Below, piece after piece: positions 1 through 9,474 of a stretch of 64,000 nucleotides of DNA (position 1 is its first letter; each line of letters starts with the position of its first letter). Source of the DNA: Streptomyces sp. A3M-1-3 (lineage in GTDB: Bacteria > Actinomycetota > Actinomycetes > Streptomycetales > Streptomycetaceae). Both the position numbers and the translations under genes were made by a program. The notes under the pieces are model-generated. The model did no database searches and was not told where the DNA came from. It was given only the letters and a program-made list of their open reading frames with translations. The stretch is taken from positions 39,833 to 103,832 of the forward strand of contig NZ_JANAVP010000005.1 in the NCBI RefSeq assembly GCF_024213665.1, given 5' to 3'.

Positions 1-9
1 CCTGCCGGC

Positions 10-146
10 TGCCCTGGGCTCCGTGGGTCCTGGGCTCCGGGGGTCCTGGGCTCCGGGGGTCCTGGGCTCCGGGGGTCCTGGGCTCGGGGGTCCTGGGCTC
101 GGGGGTCCTGGGCTCCGGGGGTCCTGGGCTCCGGGGGTCCTGGGCC
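10..146. repeat. 16-bp G-rich tandem repeat
   Basis: About eight head-to-tail copies of the unit cctgggctccgggggt, two of them shortened by one or two bases, end a few bases before the stop codon of the response-regulator gene on the minus strand. The repeat lies outside the coding sequence. No protein is supported here, since the reading frame through it is only low-complexity Gly/Leu/Pro. It may be a slippage-prone minisatellite. Copy number should be treated cautiously because such repeats assemble poorly. Confidence 0.85.
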
Positions 147-148
147 GC

Positions 149-802
149 TCATCGGGCCGGTGCCACCAGGCCCATCTCGTAGGCGATGATCACGAGCTGG
201 ACCCGGTCGCGGGCGTCGAGCTTGGCGAGGAGGCGCGTCACATACGTCTTGGCGGTGGCGATGCTGATGAAGAGTCGGCCGGCTATCTCGGCGTTGGACA
301 GGCCGCTCCCGATGAGGGTCAGCACCTCGCGTTCCCGGTCGGTGATGCCGTCGACCGCTCGTGGCGGGGCAGACAGGGGGCGGTCCGCGAACTCCTTGAT
401 CAGGCGGCGGGTGACGCCCGGTGCGATCAGCCCGTCGCCGGCGGAGACAACGCGGATCGCGGCGAGGATGTCGTCCAGTGCCATGTCCTTGACGAGGAAG
501 CCCGACGCACCGGCGCGCAGCGCGCCATAGACGTAGTCGTCGTCGTCGAAGGTGGTCAGCACGATGACATGGGCCTTGCTCGGACCCGCTGTGATCAGGC
601 GCGTGGCCTCGATGCCGTCCGTGCCGGGCATGCGGATGTCCATCACCACGACATCGGGGCGGACGCTTTCGGCCAGCTGGACCGCTTCGGCGCCCGTTCC
701 GGCTTCCCCGACGACTTCGAGGCCGGGGGCTTCGGTGATGACCATTTGCAGAGCGGCCCGGACCAGAGGCTGGTCGTCGGCGAGTACGACCCGGATGGTC
801 AT
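149..802 (-). CDS. NarL/FixJ-family response regulator
   Basis: This is a 217-residue two-domain response regulator. The receiver domain covers about residues 3-120, with the acidic pair Asp9/Asp10, the probable phospho-acceptor Asp55 in VVVMDIRMPG, and a switch Thr and Lys later in the domain. A LuxR-type helix-turn-helix follows at about residues 150-210 (ITDREREVLTLI, then SNAEIAGRLFIS). Its start codon overlaps the stop of the upstream histidine kinase by four bases, so the two are translationally coupled and should form a cognate pair. The divergent ABC exporter genes next door are the likely target, as in other NarL-type systems beside ABC transporters. The target is an inference. Confidence 0.93.
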   Translation of the reverse strand: MTIRVVLADDQPLVRAALQMVITEAPGLEVVGEAGTGAEAVQLAESVRPDVVVMDIRMPGTDGIEATRLITAGPSKAHVIVLTTFDDDDYVYGALRAGASGFLVKDMALDDILAAIRVVSAGDGLIAPGVTRRLIKEFADRPLSAPPRAVDGITDREREVLTLIGSGLSNAEIAGRLFISIATAKTYVTRLLAKLDARDRVQLVIIAYEMGLVAPAR

Positions 803-2094
803 CGGACTCCAGTCGGTTCGGGAGGGTTGGTCGGTTCTGACGGTTTGGTCGGTTCGGGCGGATCAGGCGGTACGGCCGGTTCCCTCGGAGCGGGCAGGCG
901 CGCCGTGACCCGGAAGCCGCCTTCCGGACGGGCGGCGGCGGCGAACTCCCCGTGCAGCAGGCCGACTCGCTCGCGCATTCCGAGGAGGCCCCAGCCGGTG
1001 CCGGCGGCGGTCCCCGCAGCGCTGCCGCCCCGACCGCCGCGCCCGCTGTCGAGGACCTCGATGGACAGCTCCTCGTCGCGGCAGTCGATGGACACCCGGC
1101 AGGAGTCGGTGCCCGCGTGGCGCACCACGTTGGTGACCGCCTCCTGGACGATGCGGTAGGCGGAGACGTCGATCTCCGGGGGCAGCGGACGCCGCTCGCC
1201 CCGCCACCGCACATCGACGCGGACACCGGCGGCTGTCGTCGTCGCGGCCAGCCGGTCGACGTCCGCCAGCCCGAGCGCCGGATCGAGCGGCGCCACCTGC
1301 GGCGCCTGCCCCGGTCCGGCCTGCCGGAGCGCGCCGAGCATCCGCCGCAGCCCCGACAGCGTCTCCCGGCCGGCGGTCTCGATCGCGCTCAGCGCGTCGC
1401 GCGCAGCGGCCGGCCGGGAATCGATGACCCGCCTCGCCGCGCCGGCCTGGAGGGCGATGATCCCGATGCTGTGCGCGACCATGTCGTGCAACTCGCGTGC
1501 GATCCGGAGCCGTTCGGCGGTGACCGCCTGGGCGGCGGCCTGGGCGCGCGACTTCTCGGCGTACTCCCGGGCCTGGTGCGTCGAGTGTCCGATGAGCCAG
1601 GCGATGACGGACGTCAGGGCCACAGCCAGCTCCGCCGAGGTCCCGACGGTCCACCCGGACAGCAGCCGCGTGGTCAGATAGCCGGCCAGCACGCCGAGCG
1701 CCATGGTGAGGGCGATGATCCCGGTCCTACGGGGCCGGGTGGCCGCGATGAAGTAGAGGGCGACATCGACCGCCAGGAACTGCGCCAGCGGGATCTCCCC
1801 CACGCTGAGTGGTGTTGTCGCCACGGCCGCACCGGCGAGCAGCAGGGCCAGGGCCGGCAGCGGCCGACGGCTCAGCAGGCGGCTGCCGGCCAGCGACAGG
1901 GCTGTGGCCACGGTCAGGACCGCCAGACCGTCCCACCGGTAGATGAAAACCCCGGGAAGCACTGCGGGCTGCTCCTCACCGGGCAGCCGCACGCGGATGA
2001 GAAAGGTGAACGCCGCACCCACACCCCAGGCCAGGGCCGTCCACACACCCGGCGGCAGGCGCTTCAGCAGCGGGAGACGCGGCGTGGCGTACAT
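799..2094 (-). CDS. sensor histidine kinase, HisKA_3 type
   Basis: This membrane histidine kinase has about 431 residues. I chose the start at 2094 (MYATPRLPLL) because the upstream in-frame extension is short and unlike the family. Several hydrophobic segments fill residues about 15-170. The dimerisation and phosphoacceptor motif RELHDMVAHS places the phospho-His at His203. The HATPase domain follows, with an N-box at AYRIVQEAVTNVVRHAG and a G-box at GWGLLGMRERV. It is coupled to the response regulator by a four-base overlap. No large extracellular sensor domain is visible, so it probably senses within or near the membrane, as DesK-like kinases do. The Pro/Glu/Thr-rich C-terminal tail is unremarkable. 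Confidence 0.9.
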   Translation of the reverse strand: MYATPRLPLLKRLPPGVWTALAWGVGAAFTFLIRVRLPGEEQPAVLPGVFIYRWDGLAVLTVATALSLAGSRLLSRRPLPALALLLAGAAVATTPLSVGEIPLAQFLAVDVALYFIAATRPRRTGIIALTMALGVLAGYLTTRLLSGWTVGTSAELAVALTSVIAWLIGHSTHQAREYAEKSRAQAAAQAVTAERLRIARELHDMVAHSIGIIALQAGAARRVIDSRPAAARDALSAIETAGRETLSGLRRMLGALRQAGPGQAPQVAPLDPALGLADVDRLAATTTAAGVRVDVRWRGERRPLPPEIDVSAYRIVQEAVTNVVRHAGTDSCRVSIDCRDEELSIEVLDSGRGGRGGSAAGTAAGTGWGLLGMRERVGLLHGEFAAAARPEGGFRVTARLPAPREPAVPPDPPEPTKPSEPTNPPEPTGVR

Positions 2095-2225
2095 CCGGCG
2101 ATCGTAACCACCCGATCCCCACCGGGAATCCGACCACGGGTGTACAACCACGGTCGACAGGCGCCCCGCGATTGTCCGCGCCAGTCCGACGACAGGCCGG
2201 GGCGTGCACCGGCACCGTTGGCCGG

Positions 2226-3137
2226 GTGATCGAAGTCAACGAACTGACGAAGCGTTACGGGAAGACCACCGCCGTCAACGGCCTGACCTTCATGGTGCGC
2301 CCCGGGTACGTCACCGGTTTCCTCGGCCCGAACGGCGCCGGGAAGAGCACCACACTGCGCATGATCCTCGGCCTGAACGATCCCACCAGTGGATCCGTCA
2401 CCATCGACGGCCGCCGCTTCCGGGACCGCCCGCGCGGTCTGCGGCACGTCGGCGCGCTGCTCGACGCGCACGACGTACACGGCGGGCGCAGCGCGGCGGC
2501 CCATCTGTCCCTGCTGGCTCGCAGCAACCGCATCCCGCGGAGCCGGGTGGCCGAGGTGCTGGAGGAGGCCGGGCTCGCGGGCGCGGCGCGGCGCCGTATC
2601 GGCGGGTTCTCCCTCGGGATGAAACAGCGCCTCGGCATCGCCACCGCCCTGCTCGGCGATCCAGCGGTGCTGCTGTTCGACGAGCCGCTCAACGGCCTGG
2701 ACCCGGAGGGCGTGAAGTGGGTGCGCGGCCTGTTCCGACGGCTGGCCGGCGAAGGCCGCACCGTCTTCGTCTCCAGCCATCTCATGTCCGAGATGGAGCA
2801 CACCGCCGACCAGCTCGTCGTGCTCGGCCGGGGCGAGCTGATCGCCGCGGAGAGCCTGACGGAGTTCGCGGCCCGGGGCACCCGTCTGAGTGTGACGGTC
2901 GGTACCCCCGACACCGCCGCGCTGACGACCGTACTGACAGCCGAGGGTGCGGCCGTACGTCGGGACGGCGACGGACTGCTCACGGTGACCGGCCTGCCCG
3001 CTGACCGGATCGGTGAACTCTCCTTCCGGCACCGCGTCCTGCTGCACCAGTTGACCACTCGTACCGCCTCGCTGGAGGAGGCGTTCATGGAACTCACCGC
3101 CGACAGCGTCGAGTACCTCGCAGGAGAGCCCCGATGA
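2226..3137 (+). CDS. ABC transporter ATP-binding protein
   Basis: This 303-residue ATPase of the DrrA/CcmA type powers export by the permease encoded next. I use the GTG at 2226 (VIEVNELTKRYG) because homology to the family begins there; an in-frame upstream ATG at 2172 would add an unlikely leader. Walker A (GPNGAGKST) lies at about residues 34-42, the signature FSLGMKQRLG at about 135, and Walker B (VLLFDEPLNGLDPEG) at about 157-171. A C-terminal region of about 80 residues resembles the regulatory tails of drug-export ATPases. The stop overlaps the permease start by four bases. The pair is divergent from the two-component system, which suggests regulation by it. The substrate is unknown. 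Confidence 0.92.
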   Translation: MIEVNELTKRYGKTTAVNGLTFMVRPGYVTGFLGPNGAGKSTTLRMILGLNDPTSGSVTIDGRRFRDRPRGLRHVGALLDAHDVHGGRSAAAHLSLLARSNRIPRSRVAEVLEEAGLAGAARRRIGGFSLGMKQRLGIATALLGDPAVLLFDEPLNGLDPEGVKWVRGLFRRLAGEGRTVFVSSHLMSEMEHTADQLVVLGRGELIAAESLTEFAARGTRLSVTVGTPDTAALTTVLTAEGAAVRRDGDGLLTVTGLPADRIGELSFRHRVLLHQLTTRTASLEEAFMELTADSVEYLAGEPR

Positions 3138-3964
3138 CCACACTCGCCCAGCCCGTCGCAGAACCCCGTGCCCGGCTCCGCGACCTCCTCGCCGCCGAGT
3201 GGATCAAACTGTGGTCACTGCGCTCGACCCCCTGGTCCTTCGTGATCAGCGCGCTGGCCGTCATCGCGTTCAATGCGGGCGCCGCCTACGACCACTACCG
3301 CTACTGGCCGCAGTTCGGCGCGGTTCACCAGGCCGAGTTCATCCGGAACGGACTGGCGCTGTGGGACGCCTTCACCGGGAACGCCGGCATGGTCCTCATG
3401 CTCTGCGCCGGCGCGATCGGCGCCCTCACGGTCGTCAGCGAGTACAGCACCGGAATGATCCGCACCACGTTCGCGGCCGTCCCGGCCCGCAGATCGGTGA
3501 TGGCGGCCAAGGTGGTCGTCGTCACGGCGGTCACCACCGTCTTCGGCGCGGTCGTCGCGGCGGTCTCGTTCGGCCTCACCCAGGCGATCCTGTCCGGGCG
3601 GGACGCCGGCCTCTCGATCAGCCACCCCGGCGCACTGCGCCTCGTCGTGGCTTCCGCACTGCTCGCGCCGCTGTCCGCGCTCGTCGGCATGGCGGTCGGC
3701 GCCGTCATCCGGCACAGCGCGACCACCATGGTCGCCCATGTGGTGATCCTCCTGCTGCTGCCCATGGCCTTCAGCGACGACCGTCACTGGTCGGCCGTCA
3801 TCGCCCACACCCTGCCCTACCAGGCGTGGACGCGCCTGACTCAGTTCGGCGACCACCAGGCCGCCTACCCGTGGACGATCACCGGGGCGTGGATCGTCTA
3901 CGCGGTCTGGGCGCTCGCCGCCGCCGTCCTGGCCGTGACCAGCGTGCACCGTCGCGACCAGTGA
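3134..3964 (+). CDS. ABC transporter permease
   Basis: This is a 276-residue integral membrane permease of the ABC-2 type. A short cytoplasmic N-terminus ends in LAAEWIKLWSLRSTPW, a hallmark of actinobacterial ABC-2 permeases, and is followed by about six hydrophobic segments. It overlaps the ATPase gene by four bases (ATGA) and should form a homodimeric permease with it. Similar pairs export peptides or drugs or take part in lipid handling. Nothing in the sequence identifies the substrate here. Confidence 0.9.
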   Translation: MTTLAQPVAEPRARLRDLLAAEWIKLWSLRSTPWSFVISALAVIAFNAGAAYDHYRYWPQFGAVHQAEFIRNGLALWDAFTGNAGMVLMLCAGAIGALTVVSEYSTGMIRTTFAAVPARRSVMAAKVVVVTAVTTVFGAVVAAVSFGLTQAILSGRDAGLSISHPGALRLVVASALLAPLSALVGMAVGAVIRHSATTMVAHVVILLLLPMAFSDDRHWSAVIAHTLPYQAWTRLTQFGDHQAAYPWTITGAWIVYAVWALAAAVLAVTSVHRRDQ

Positions 3965-4024
3965 GCGTGGCCACACCGCTGCCCCGGCCCCGGCCGGCCT
4001 CCGGCGGGCCCGTACCTTGGTGGG

Positions 4025-4885
4025 GTGTACCGGTTTCTGCTGACCCCGCGGTGGTGGGGGATCAACCTCTTCGTCGTGCTGGCCATCCCCTTCTGCGTGT
4101 TCATGGGGTCGTGGCAGCTCGGCCGGTTCGAGGACCGCGTCGAATCCCACCGGGCCGCCGAGGAGAAGCCGGCCGCCGCCAAGCAGAAGGCGGCGGCGCT
4201 GGACTCCCTGTTGCCCGTCGACAAGGCGACCTCGGGGCGGCTCGCCACGGTCTCCGGGCGGTACGGGGACCAACTGCTCGTACCGGGGCGGGAGCTGGAC
4301 GGCAAGCGCGGGTACTACGTGCTGACCCTGCTGCGTACCGACGGCGGCAAGGCGGTCCCGGTGGTACGGGGGTGGCTGGCCGGCGAGCCGGGCACGGCGA
4401 CGGTGCCGGCGCCGCCTGCCGGTGAGGTCTCCGTGACCGGTGCGCTGCAGGCCTCCGAGAACACGGGTACCAAGGGGGTCCACGCGCAGGGCGGACTGCC
4501 GGAGGGGCAGCTGGGGATGATCAGTGCGGCCGCGCTGGTGAACCTCGTCCCGTACGAGCTGCACGACGCGTGGCTGACGCTGCCCGAGGTTCCGAAGGAC
4601 GCCGTGGGGATGCGGCCGGTGCCGGCGGCTGCCCCGCAGGGCAGTGGGCTCGACCTGAAGGCGTTCCAGAATCTTGGCTACACCGGCGAGTGGTTCGTCT
4701 TCGGCGGCTTCGTGCTCTTCATGTGGTTCCGGCTGTTCCGCCGCGAGGTGGAGGCGGCCAAGGACACGGAGCTCGGGCTGTTGCCCGAGGAGCCGGCTCA
4801 GGCACCGGGGCGCGAGCAGCCGGAGAACGAGACCGCGCAGCGCGGGCAGCGGGTGCAGGTCCGCGAGCGCGACGCCGACGTCTGA
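4025..4885 (+). CDS. SURF1-family cytochrome oxidase assembly protein
   Basis: This 286-residue protein begins at a GTG and has the two-helix SURF1 plan. The first membrane helix is at about residues 10-28 (WWGINLFVVLAIPFCVFMGS), immediately followed by the family motif WQLGRFE. A periplasm-facing domain of about 200 residues follows, with RGWLAGEPG, and a second helix near residues 220-240 (EWFVFGGFVLFMWFRLF). SURF1 proteins help insert haem into cytochrome c oxidase subunit I. The hydrophilic C-terminal tail is Glu/Gln-rich. The gene stands alone, convergent with the next one. Confidence 0.88.
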   Translation: MYRFLLTPRWWGINLFVVLAIPFCVFMGSWQLGRFEDRVESHRAAEEKPAAAKQKAAALDSLLPVDKATSGRLATVSGRYGDQLLVPGRELDGKRGYYVLTLLRTDGGKAVPVVRGWLAGEPGTATVPAPPAGEVSVTGALQASENTGTKGVHAQGGLPEGQLGMISAAALVNLVPYELHDAWLTLPEVPKDAVGMRPVPAAAPQGSGLDLKAFQNLGYTGEWFVFGGFVLFMWFRLFRREVEAAKDTELGLLPEEPAQAPGREQPENETAQRGQRVQVRERDADV

Positions 4886-4909
4886 CCGCCGGACGCCCTC
4901 CCGGGCCCC

Positions 4910-6103
4910 TCAGGAGGCGTCAAGCACCCCGGTCCGGTAGACCGTGCCCGCGCATGCGTTGGGGATGATGACGGACGCGTCCGGTCCGCCCGGGTCCGCG
5001 GTGTGCGTCACCGAGACGCTGCCGTCCGCGGTGCTCCCGCCCGGCTCCTCCACGCCGCCCTGCGGGGCAACGTTCGTACTGGTATCCGACGCACCCGAGG
5101 CACCCGAGGCGCCATCCGTCGGCGTGGGGTCGGGCGAGGGGGGGGTCGTGGGGCAGCTCTCCGACGGCACCCAGGCGAACCGCACCTCGTACGCCATGTT
5201 CGGCTTCAGGATGAGCCCGCTGTGCTCCAGCGAGGGGTCGGGCAGCCCGGCCGCCGCGTCGCCCGCGGTGTGGTCGACCACGGTGATCTTCGCGGAGTCC
5301 GCCGCGCCGTTCGCCGCGACGGTGACGATGCCGTCGCCACCCACCGTGCAATCACTGCCGGAGATGTTGGAGACCCGGAAGGAGCCGTACACCTTGCCGT
5401 CCGCCTCGGGGCCGCCCGCGGCCGCGGAGACGACTCCGAGCTGGTCGGCGCCACAGTCGGGCGAGGTCACGGCCGCCGTCCCGGCGGGGTTGGTCTCGCC
5501 GTCGGCCGTGCTGCCGTCGGGGCTCTTCTCCGTGCCCTGCGTCTCGTCCTCGCGACCGTCCTCGCCCTTCGCGCCGGACTGCCCCGCGGGCGTTCCCGCC
5601 TGCGGCTGTCCGTCGCCCGCGCCGGCCTCGTCGCCCGTGCCGCCCTGCGCCTGCTCGCCGTGTCCGGCGATGGAGGGCCGGTCGTTCGCGGCGTCGGAGG
5701 AGGAGGCCACATGCACGAAGGCCGGGATCGCGGTGCCGATGAACAGGGCCGCTGCGGCCATGCCGACGACGGCCTGCCGCTTGCGGGCGCGTCGCGCCGG
5801 GACGGCGTGCCGCAGATGGTCGAGGGCACCTTCGGCGGGTTCGAGGTCTTGTACGGCGCCGCGCAGCATGTTCCGCAGGACAAGTTCTTCCGTGCCGAGG
5901 CTGTCCGCACCCAGGTGGTGCGCGCCGAGGCTGTCCGCGCTCGGATCGTCCGCGCCCGGGCTGTCCGCACCCCGGCCGGCCGGCTCGGCCTGCGCCGCCT
6001 GCGGTGTCGGGGTGGTCTCCGGACCGTTGCTCACTGTTTCGCTTCCAGACCGGTCGTCATCGGGCCCGTCCGGGCCGTACCGCTCGTACCTCTGCTTGCT
6101 CAT
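4910..6103 (-). CDS. membrane-anchored DUF4232-like protein, probable partner of the SigE-family sigma factor
   Basis: The protein has 397 residues, starting at the ATG at 6103 that overlaps the sigma-factor stop by four bases. About 110 N-terminal residues are hydrophilic and contain a short repeated segment built on GADSLGAHH-like units. A single membrane helix follows (VVGMAAAALFIGTAIPAFVHV), then a low-complexity Gly/Glu/Thr linker, then a C-terminal extracytoplasmic domain. That domain resembles DUF4232: it begins SPDCGADQLGV and ends with a Cys in NACAGTVYRTG. The topology and coupling to a sigma-factor gene suggest an anti-sigma or sigma-associated membrane protein. No ZAS zinc motif is seen, so the anti-sigma role is only an inference. 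Confidence 0.75.
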   Translation of the reverse strand: MSKQRYERYGPDGPDDDRSGSETVSNGPETTPTPQAAQAEPAGRGADSPGADDPSADSLGAHHLGADSLGTEELVLRNMLRGAVQDLEPAEGALDHLRHAVPARRARKRQAVVGMAAAALFIGTAIPAFVHVASSSDAANDRPSIAGHGEQAQGGTGDEAGAGDGQPQAGTPAGQSGAKGEDGREDETQGTEKSPDGSTADGETNPAGTAAVTSPDCGADQLGVVSAAAGGPEADGKVYGSFRVSNISGSDCTVGGDGIVTVAANGAADSAKITVVDHTAGDAAAGLPDPSLEHSGLILKPNMAYEVRFAWVPSESCPTTPPSPDPTPTDGASGASGASDTSTNVAPQGGVEEPGGSTADGSVSVTHTADPGGPDASVIIPNACAGTVYRTGVLDAS

Positions 6104-6768
6104 GCCGACGCCTCCATGGCGACGCGCAGTGCCGCGATCCCGCGTGAGCCGTAAGCCTTCACCGAGCCCAGCGATATGCCCAGCGTGTCGGCCACCCGAG
6201 CTTCCGTCATGTCCGCGAAGTAGCGCAGGACGAGCACCTCGCGCTGGCGGCGCTGCAGGCCGCGCATGGCCTTGATCAGCGCGTCGCGCTCCAGTTGGTC
6301 GTACGCGCCCTCCTCGGCGCTCGCCATGTCCGGCATCGGCTTCGAGAGCAGCTTCAGCCCGAGGATGCGGCGGCGCAGTGCGGAGCGCGAGAGGTTGACC
6401 ACGGTCTGCCGCAGGTAGGCGAGGGTCTTCTCCGGGTCGCGCACACGGTTGCGCGCGGAGTGCACCCGTATGAACGCCTCCTGGACGACGTCCTCGCACG
6501 AGGCGGTGTCGTCCAGCAGCAGTGCGGCGAGGCCGAGGAGCGACCGGTAGTGGGCACGGTAGGTCTCGGTCAGGTGGTCAACTGTGGTGCCCGCTGCCAT
6601 GACGTCCTCAGCGCCCTCGCGCTGCGACGGTATGCGGGCGGGCCGCGTGGCGGGCATGGGGGCGATCACCGGCATCCCGCCGGGCGCACGAGGGCGCCGG
6701 AACGGACGCACGGGCGCGCCCCGCACCGGGATGGCCGCAATGTCGAGAATGCCGAGAACTTCTGCCAC
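6100..6768 (-). CDS. SigE-family RNA polymerase sigma factor
   Basis: This group 4 (ECF) sigma factor has 222 residues from the GTG at 6768. An internal ATG at 6600, with GAGGA upstream, would give a 166-residue protein starting MAAGTTVDHL. Region 2 is at YRAHYRSLLGLAALLLDD and CEDVVQEAFIRVH. Region 4 is at LQRRQREVLVLRYFADM and ARVADTLGISLGSVKAYGSR. The following gene overlaps by four bases and encodes a membrane protein that is probably functionally linked. The upstream 290 bases (6769-7058) contain no gene and should hold the promoter. Confidence 0.88.
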   Translation of the reverse strand: MAEVLGILDIAAIPVRGAPVRPFRRPRAPGGMPVIAPMPATRPARIPSQREGAEDVMAAGTTVDHLTETYRAHYRSLLGLAALLLDDTASCEDVVQEAFIRVHSARNRVRDPEKTLAYLRQTVVNLSRSALRRRILGLKLLSKPMPDMASAEEGAYDQLERDALIKAMRGLQRRQREVLVLRYFADMTEARVADTLGISLGSVKAYGSRGIAALRVAMEASA

Positions 6769-7058
6769 GCCTGTTGGACACGTGTCCCCCCGTCAGGGTT
6801 GTACGCGCAGGGCATCGCTTCTGACGATGCGTTGAAAGCCCTCATGCGTACCCGCTCTTCCCCAATGCCCCAGTTTGTTCGGTGCCTCGAAGTGGCGACC
6901 GCAAAGACGCCCCCCGCCCAACTGCCGGTTGCAGGTGGTGGGGAGCGAATCGTCGAACACGATGACGGTGCAGTACAAGTGGTTCAGACCATCACCTTGA
7001 TCACAGACCCTCGAGACTGCGATCACAAGACCTTCACAGATCCTATAAAGGCTTCCGG

Positions 7059-8135
7059 TCAGTCCGCCGAGAATTCGGCAGCCACCAGTTCTGCGATCTG
7101 AGCCGTGTTCAGAGCAGCACCCTTACGGAGATTGTCTCCGCACACGAAAAATTCGAGCGCGCGGGGGTCGTCCAACGACCTCCGGATCCGCCCGACCCAG
7201 GACGGATCGGTCCCCACCACGTCCGCGGGCGTGGGGAAGTCGCCCACCTCGGGGTTGTCGAAGACCACGACGCCCGGCGCGGTGGAGAGGATCTCGTGCG
7301 CAGCCGCGACCGTCACATCCTTCTCGAAACGCGCGTGCACGGTCAGCGAGTGGGTGGTGATCACCGGGACCCGTACACAGGTCGCCGTCACGCGCAGGTC
7401 CGGCAGATCCAGGATCTTGCGGGACTCGTTGCGGATCTTCAGCTCCTCGGAGGACCAGCCGCCCTCCGCCAGGGAACCCACCCACGGCACCACGTTCAGC
7501 GCCACCGGCCCCGCGAAGGGGCCCGTGTCGTCGCCCACAGCCCGCCGTACGTCACCGGGCGTCTCACCCAGCTCCGTACCGGCGACCAGGGAGATCTGCT
7601 TGCGCAGCGCGTCGACGCCGGCATGGCCGGCCCCGCTCACCGCCTGGTACGAGGAGACGATCAGCTCGTCCAGTCCGTACTCGGCGTGCAGCGCGCCGAC
7701 CGCCACGATCATGGCCAGCGTCGTGCAGTTGGGGTTGGCGACGATGCCGCGCGGGCGGATCCGGACGGCATGCGGATTGATCTCGGGAACCACCAGCGGT
7801 ACGTCCGGATCCATCCGGAAAGCCGCCGAATTGTCCACCACTACCGCGCCCTTGGCCGCGACGACCGGCGCCCACTGGGCAGCGACCTCGTCGGGCACGA
7901 CGAACACGACGACGTCGCCGGCGCCGATGCCCTCGAAGGCGTCCTCGGTGAGCGCGACGACTTCGGTCACCACGCCCCGTACGAGCAGCTTGCGGCCGGC
8001 CGAGCGCGGCGACGCGATCAGCCGGATCTCACCCCAGACGTCCGCGTGCTGCGACAGGATCCCGAGCAGAACCGCGCCGACCGCTCCGGTCGCCCCGACG
8101 ACGGCGAGCGTCGGGGCGGACCGGGACCCGGTCAT
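7059..8135 (-). CDS. asd: aspartate-semialdehyde dehydrogenase
   Basis: This enzyme reduces aspartyl-4-phosphate to aspartate semialdehyde with NADPH, the branch point to lysine/diaminopimelate, threonine and methionine. The 358-residue protein shows the N-terminal dinucleotide-binding motif VVGATGAVG, the catalytic Cys in VANPNCTT, the [10 protein letters not shown] segment and the substrate-binding His in VPVITTHSL. It overlaps aspartokinase by four bases, so the first two steps of the pathway are co-translated. Length and motifs are normal for the actinobacterial family. Confidence 0.96.
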   Translation of the reverse strand: MTGSRSAPTLAVVGATGAVGAVLLGILSQHADVWGEIRLIASPRSAGRKLLVRGVVTEVVALTEDAFEGIGAGDVVVFVVPDEVAAQWAPVVAAKGAVVVDNSAAFRMDPDVPLVVPEINPHAVRIRPRGIVANPNCTTLAMIVAVGALHAEYGLDELIVSSYQAVSGAGHAGVDALRKQISLVAGTELGETPGDVRRAVGDDTGPFAGPVALNVVPWVGSLAEGGWSSEELKIRNESRKILDLPDLRVTATCVRVPVITTHSLTVHARFEKDVTVAAAHEILSTAPGVVVFDNPEVGDFPTPADVVGTDPSWVGRIRRSLDDPRALEFFVCGDNLRKGAALNTAQIAELVAAEFSAD

Positions 8136-8653
8136 CGGCCGGTGCCTCCGTAGACGACGGCCTCGTCGCTGTCGCTGTCCAGGCCGAAGGCGGTGTGCAC
8201 GGCGCGGACCGCCTCGTTGACGTCGTCGGCGCGGGTGACCACCGAGATGCGGATCTCGGAGGTCGAGATCAGCTCGATGTTCACGCCCGCGTCGGAAAGC
8301 GCCTCGAAGAAGGACGCCGTGACTCCGGGGTTCGTCTTCATACCCGCGCCGACCAGCGAGATCTTGCCGATCTGGTCGTCGTAGCGCAGAGACTCGAAGC
8401 CGATCCCGTCCTTCGCCTTCTCCAGGGCGTCGATGGCCTTGCGGCCCTCGGTCTTGGGAAGGGTGAAGGAGATGTCGGTCAGGGCGGTGGCAGCCGCCGA
8501 GACGTTCTGCACCACCATGTCGATGTTGATCTCGGCGTCCGCGATGCTACGGAAGATCGCCGCGGCCTCGCCCGGCTTGTCCGGCACCCCGACGACCGTG
8601 ATCTTGGCCTCGGAGACGTCGTGGGCGACTCCGGAGATGATGGCGTGCTCCAC
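8132..8653 (-). CDS. aspartokinase beta subunit from an internal in-frame start
   Basis: A GTG at codon 251 of lysC ([10 protein letters not shown]) is preceded by AAGGAGA seven bases upstream (8661-8667), an unusually good ribosome binding site inside a coding sequence. Translation from here gives a 173-residue protein made only of the two ACT domains. This matches the known alpha2beta2 aspartokinases of Corynebacterium and Bacillus, where the beta subunit starts at nearly the same codon. The site and motif are seen directly; production of the beta protein is inferred from the family. Confidence 0.65.
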   Translation of the reverse strand: MEHAIISGVAHDVSEAKITVVGVPDKPGEAAAIFRSIADAEINIDMVVQNVSAAATALTDISFTLPKTEGRKAIDALEKAKDGIGFESLRYDDQIGKISLVGAGMKTNPGVTASFFEALSDAGVNIELISTSEIRISVVTRADDVNEAVRAVHTAFGLDSDSDEAVVYGGTGR

Positions 8654-9403
8654 CTGCTGGTCTCCTTGCGGCTCGTTGCTGACCCAGGTTCCGCGCAGCC
8701 CGGAGAAGGACGAGCGGACGTGGATCGGGATGTTGTATCGGCGTGCGTACTCCACACAGCGGTGCAGCAGCACCTTGGAGCCGGAGCTGGCGAGCTCCAG
8801 CATGTCCTCGAAGGAGATCCAGTCGATCTTCTGGGCCTTCTTCACGACCCGCGGGTCGGCGGTGAAGACGCCGTCCACGTCGGTGTAGATCTCGCACACC
8901 TCGGCGTCCAGCGCGGCGGCCAGGGCGACAGCGGTCGTGTCCGAACCGCCGCGGCCGAGGGTGGTGATGTCCTTCTTGTCCTGGGACACACCCTGGAAGC
9001 CGGCGACGATGGCGATGTTGCCCTCGTCGAGGGCGGTGCGGATCCGGCCCGGCGTGACATCGATGATGCGCGCTTTGTTGTGGACCGAGTCGGTGATGAC
9101 GCCTGCCTGGCTGCCGGTGAACGACTGGGCCTCGTGGCCCAGGTTTTTGATCGCCATGGCCAGCAGGGCCATGGAGATCCGCTCTCCCGCGGTCAGCAGC
9201 ATGTCGAATTCGCGTCCGGCAGGGATCGGGGATACCTGCTCGGCGAGATCGATCAGCTCGTCCGTCGTGTCGCCCATCGCGGATACCACGACGACCACCT
9301 GGTGGCCGTTCTTCTTGGCATCGACGATTCGCTTGGCGACGCGCTTGATGCCTTCGGCATCGGCTACGGAGGAGCCTCCGTACTTCTGCACGACAAGGCC
9401 CAC
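8132..9403 (-). CDS. lysC: aspartokinase, alpha subunit (full length)
   Basis: This 423-residue enzyme phosphorylates aspartate, the committed step of the aspartate amino-acid family. The kinase domain begins [12 protein letters not shown] and contains the substrate site FTGSQAGV and the segment [13 protein letters not shown]. Two ACT domains follow ([15 protein letters not shown] and [12 protein letters not shown]), which usually bind lysine and threonine for concerted feedback inhibition. It is the first gene of the ask-asd pair. As in Corynebacterium, an internal start appears to give a separate beta subunit, described in its own entry. In Streptomyces the enzyme can also feed beta-lactam or polylysine pathways, but no such genes are visible here. 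Confidence 0.96.
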   Translation of the reverse strand: MGLVVQKYGGSSVADAEGIKRVAKRIVDAKKNGHQVVVVVSAMGDTTDELIDLAEQVSPIPAGREFDMLLTAGERISMALLAMAIKNLGHEAQSFTGSQAGVITDSVHNKARIIDVTPGRIRTALDEGNIAIVAGFQGVSQDKKDITTLGRGGSDTTAVALAAALDAEVCEIYTDVDGVFTADPRVVKKAQKIDWISFEDMLELASSGSKVLLHRCVEYARRYNIPIHVRSSFSGLRGTWVSNEPQGDQQVEHAIISGVAHDVSEAKITVVGVPDKPGEAAAIFRSIADAEINIDMVVQNVSAAATALTDISFTLPKTEGRKAIDALEKAKDGIGFESLRYDDQIGKISLVGAGMKTNPGVTASFFEALSDAGVNIELISTSEIRISVVTRADDVNEAVRAVHTAFGLDSDSDEAVVYGGTGR

Positions 9404-9474
9404 GTGCGCTCCTCGCTCAGTCCGTCTCTTCCGGGGACAGCCCCGGGCGCCCGCAGTACTGCGGTCGGCTCAGT

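Noticed and set aside
10..146. Tandem repeats considered as a CRISPR array or a Gly/Pro-rich protein
   Set aside because: Units are contiguous with no unique spacers, no cas genes are present, and the open frame through them is only a by-product of the repeat composition.
863..1654. Long Arg/Gly/Ala-rich open frames overlapping real genes throughout the window
   Set aside because: They are out-of-frame or antisense shadows in high-GC DNA, lacking domains and conflicting with well-supported genes.
6793..7026. 77-codon frame between the SigE-family sigma factor and asd
   Set aside because: It has no ribosome site or recognisable motif and lies in the expected promoter region of the sigma gene.
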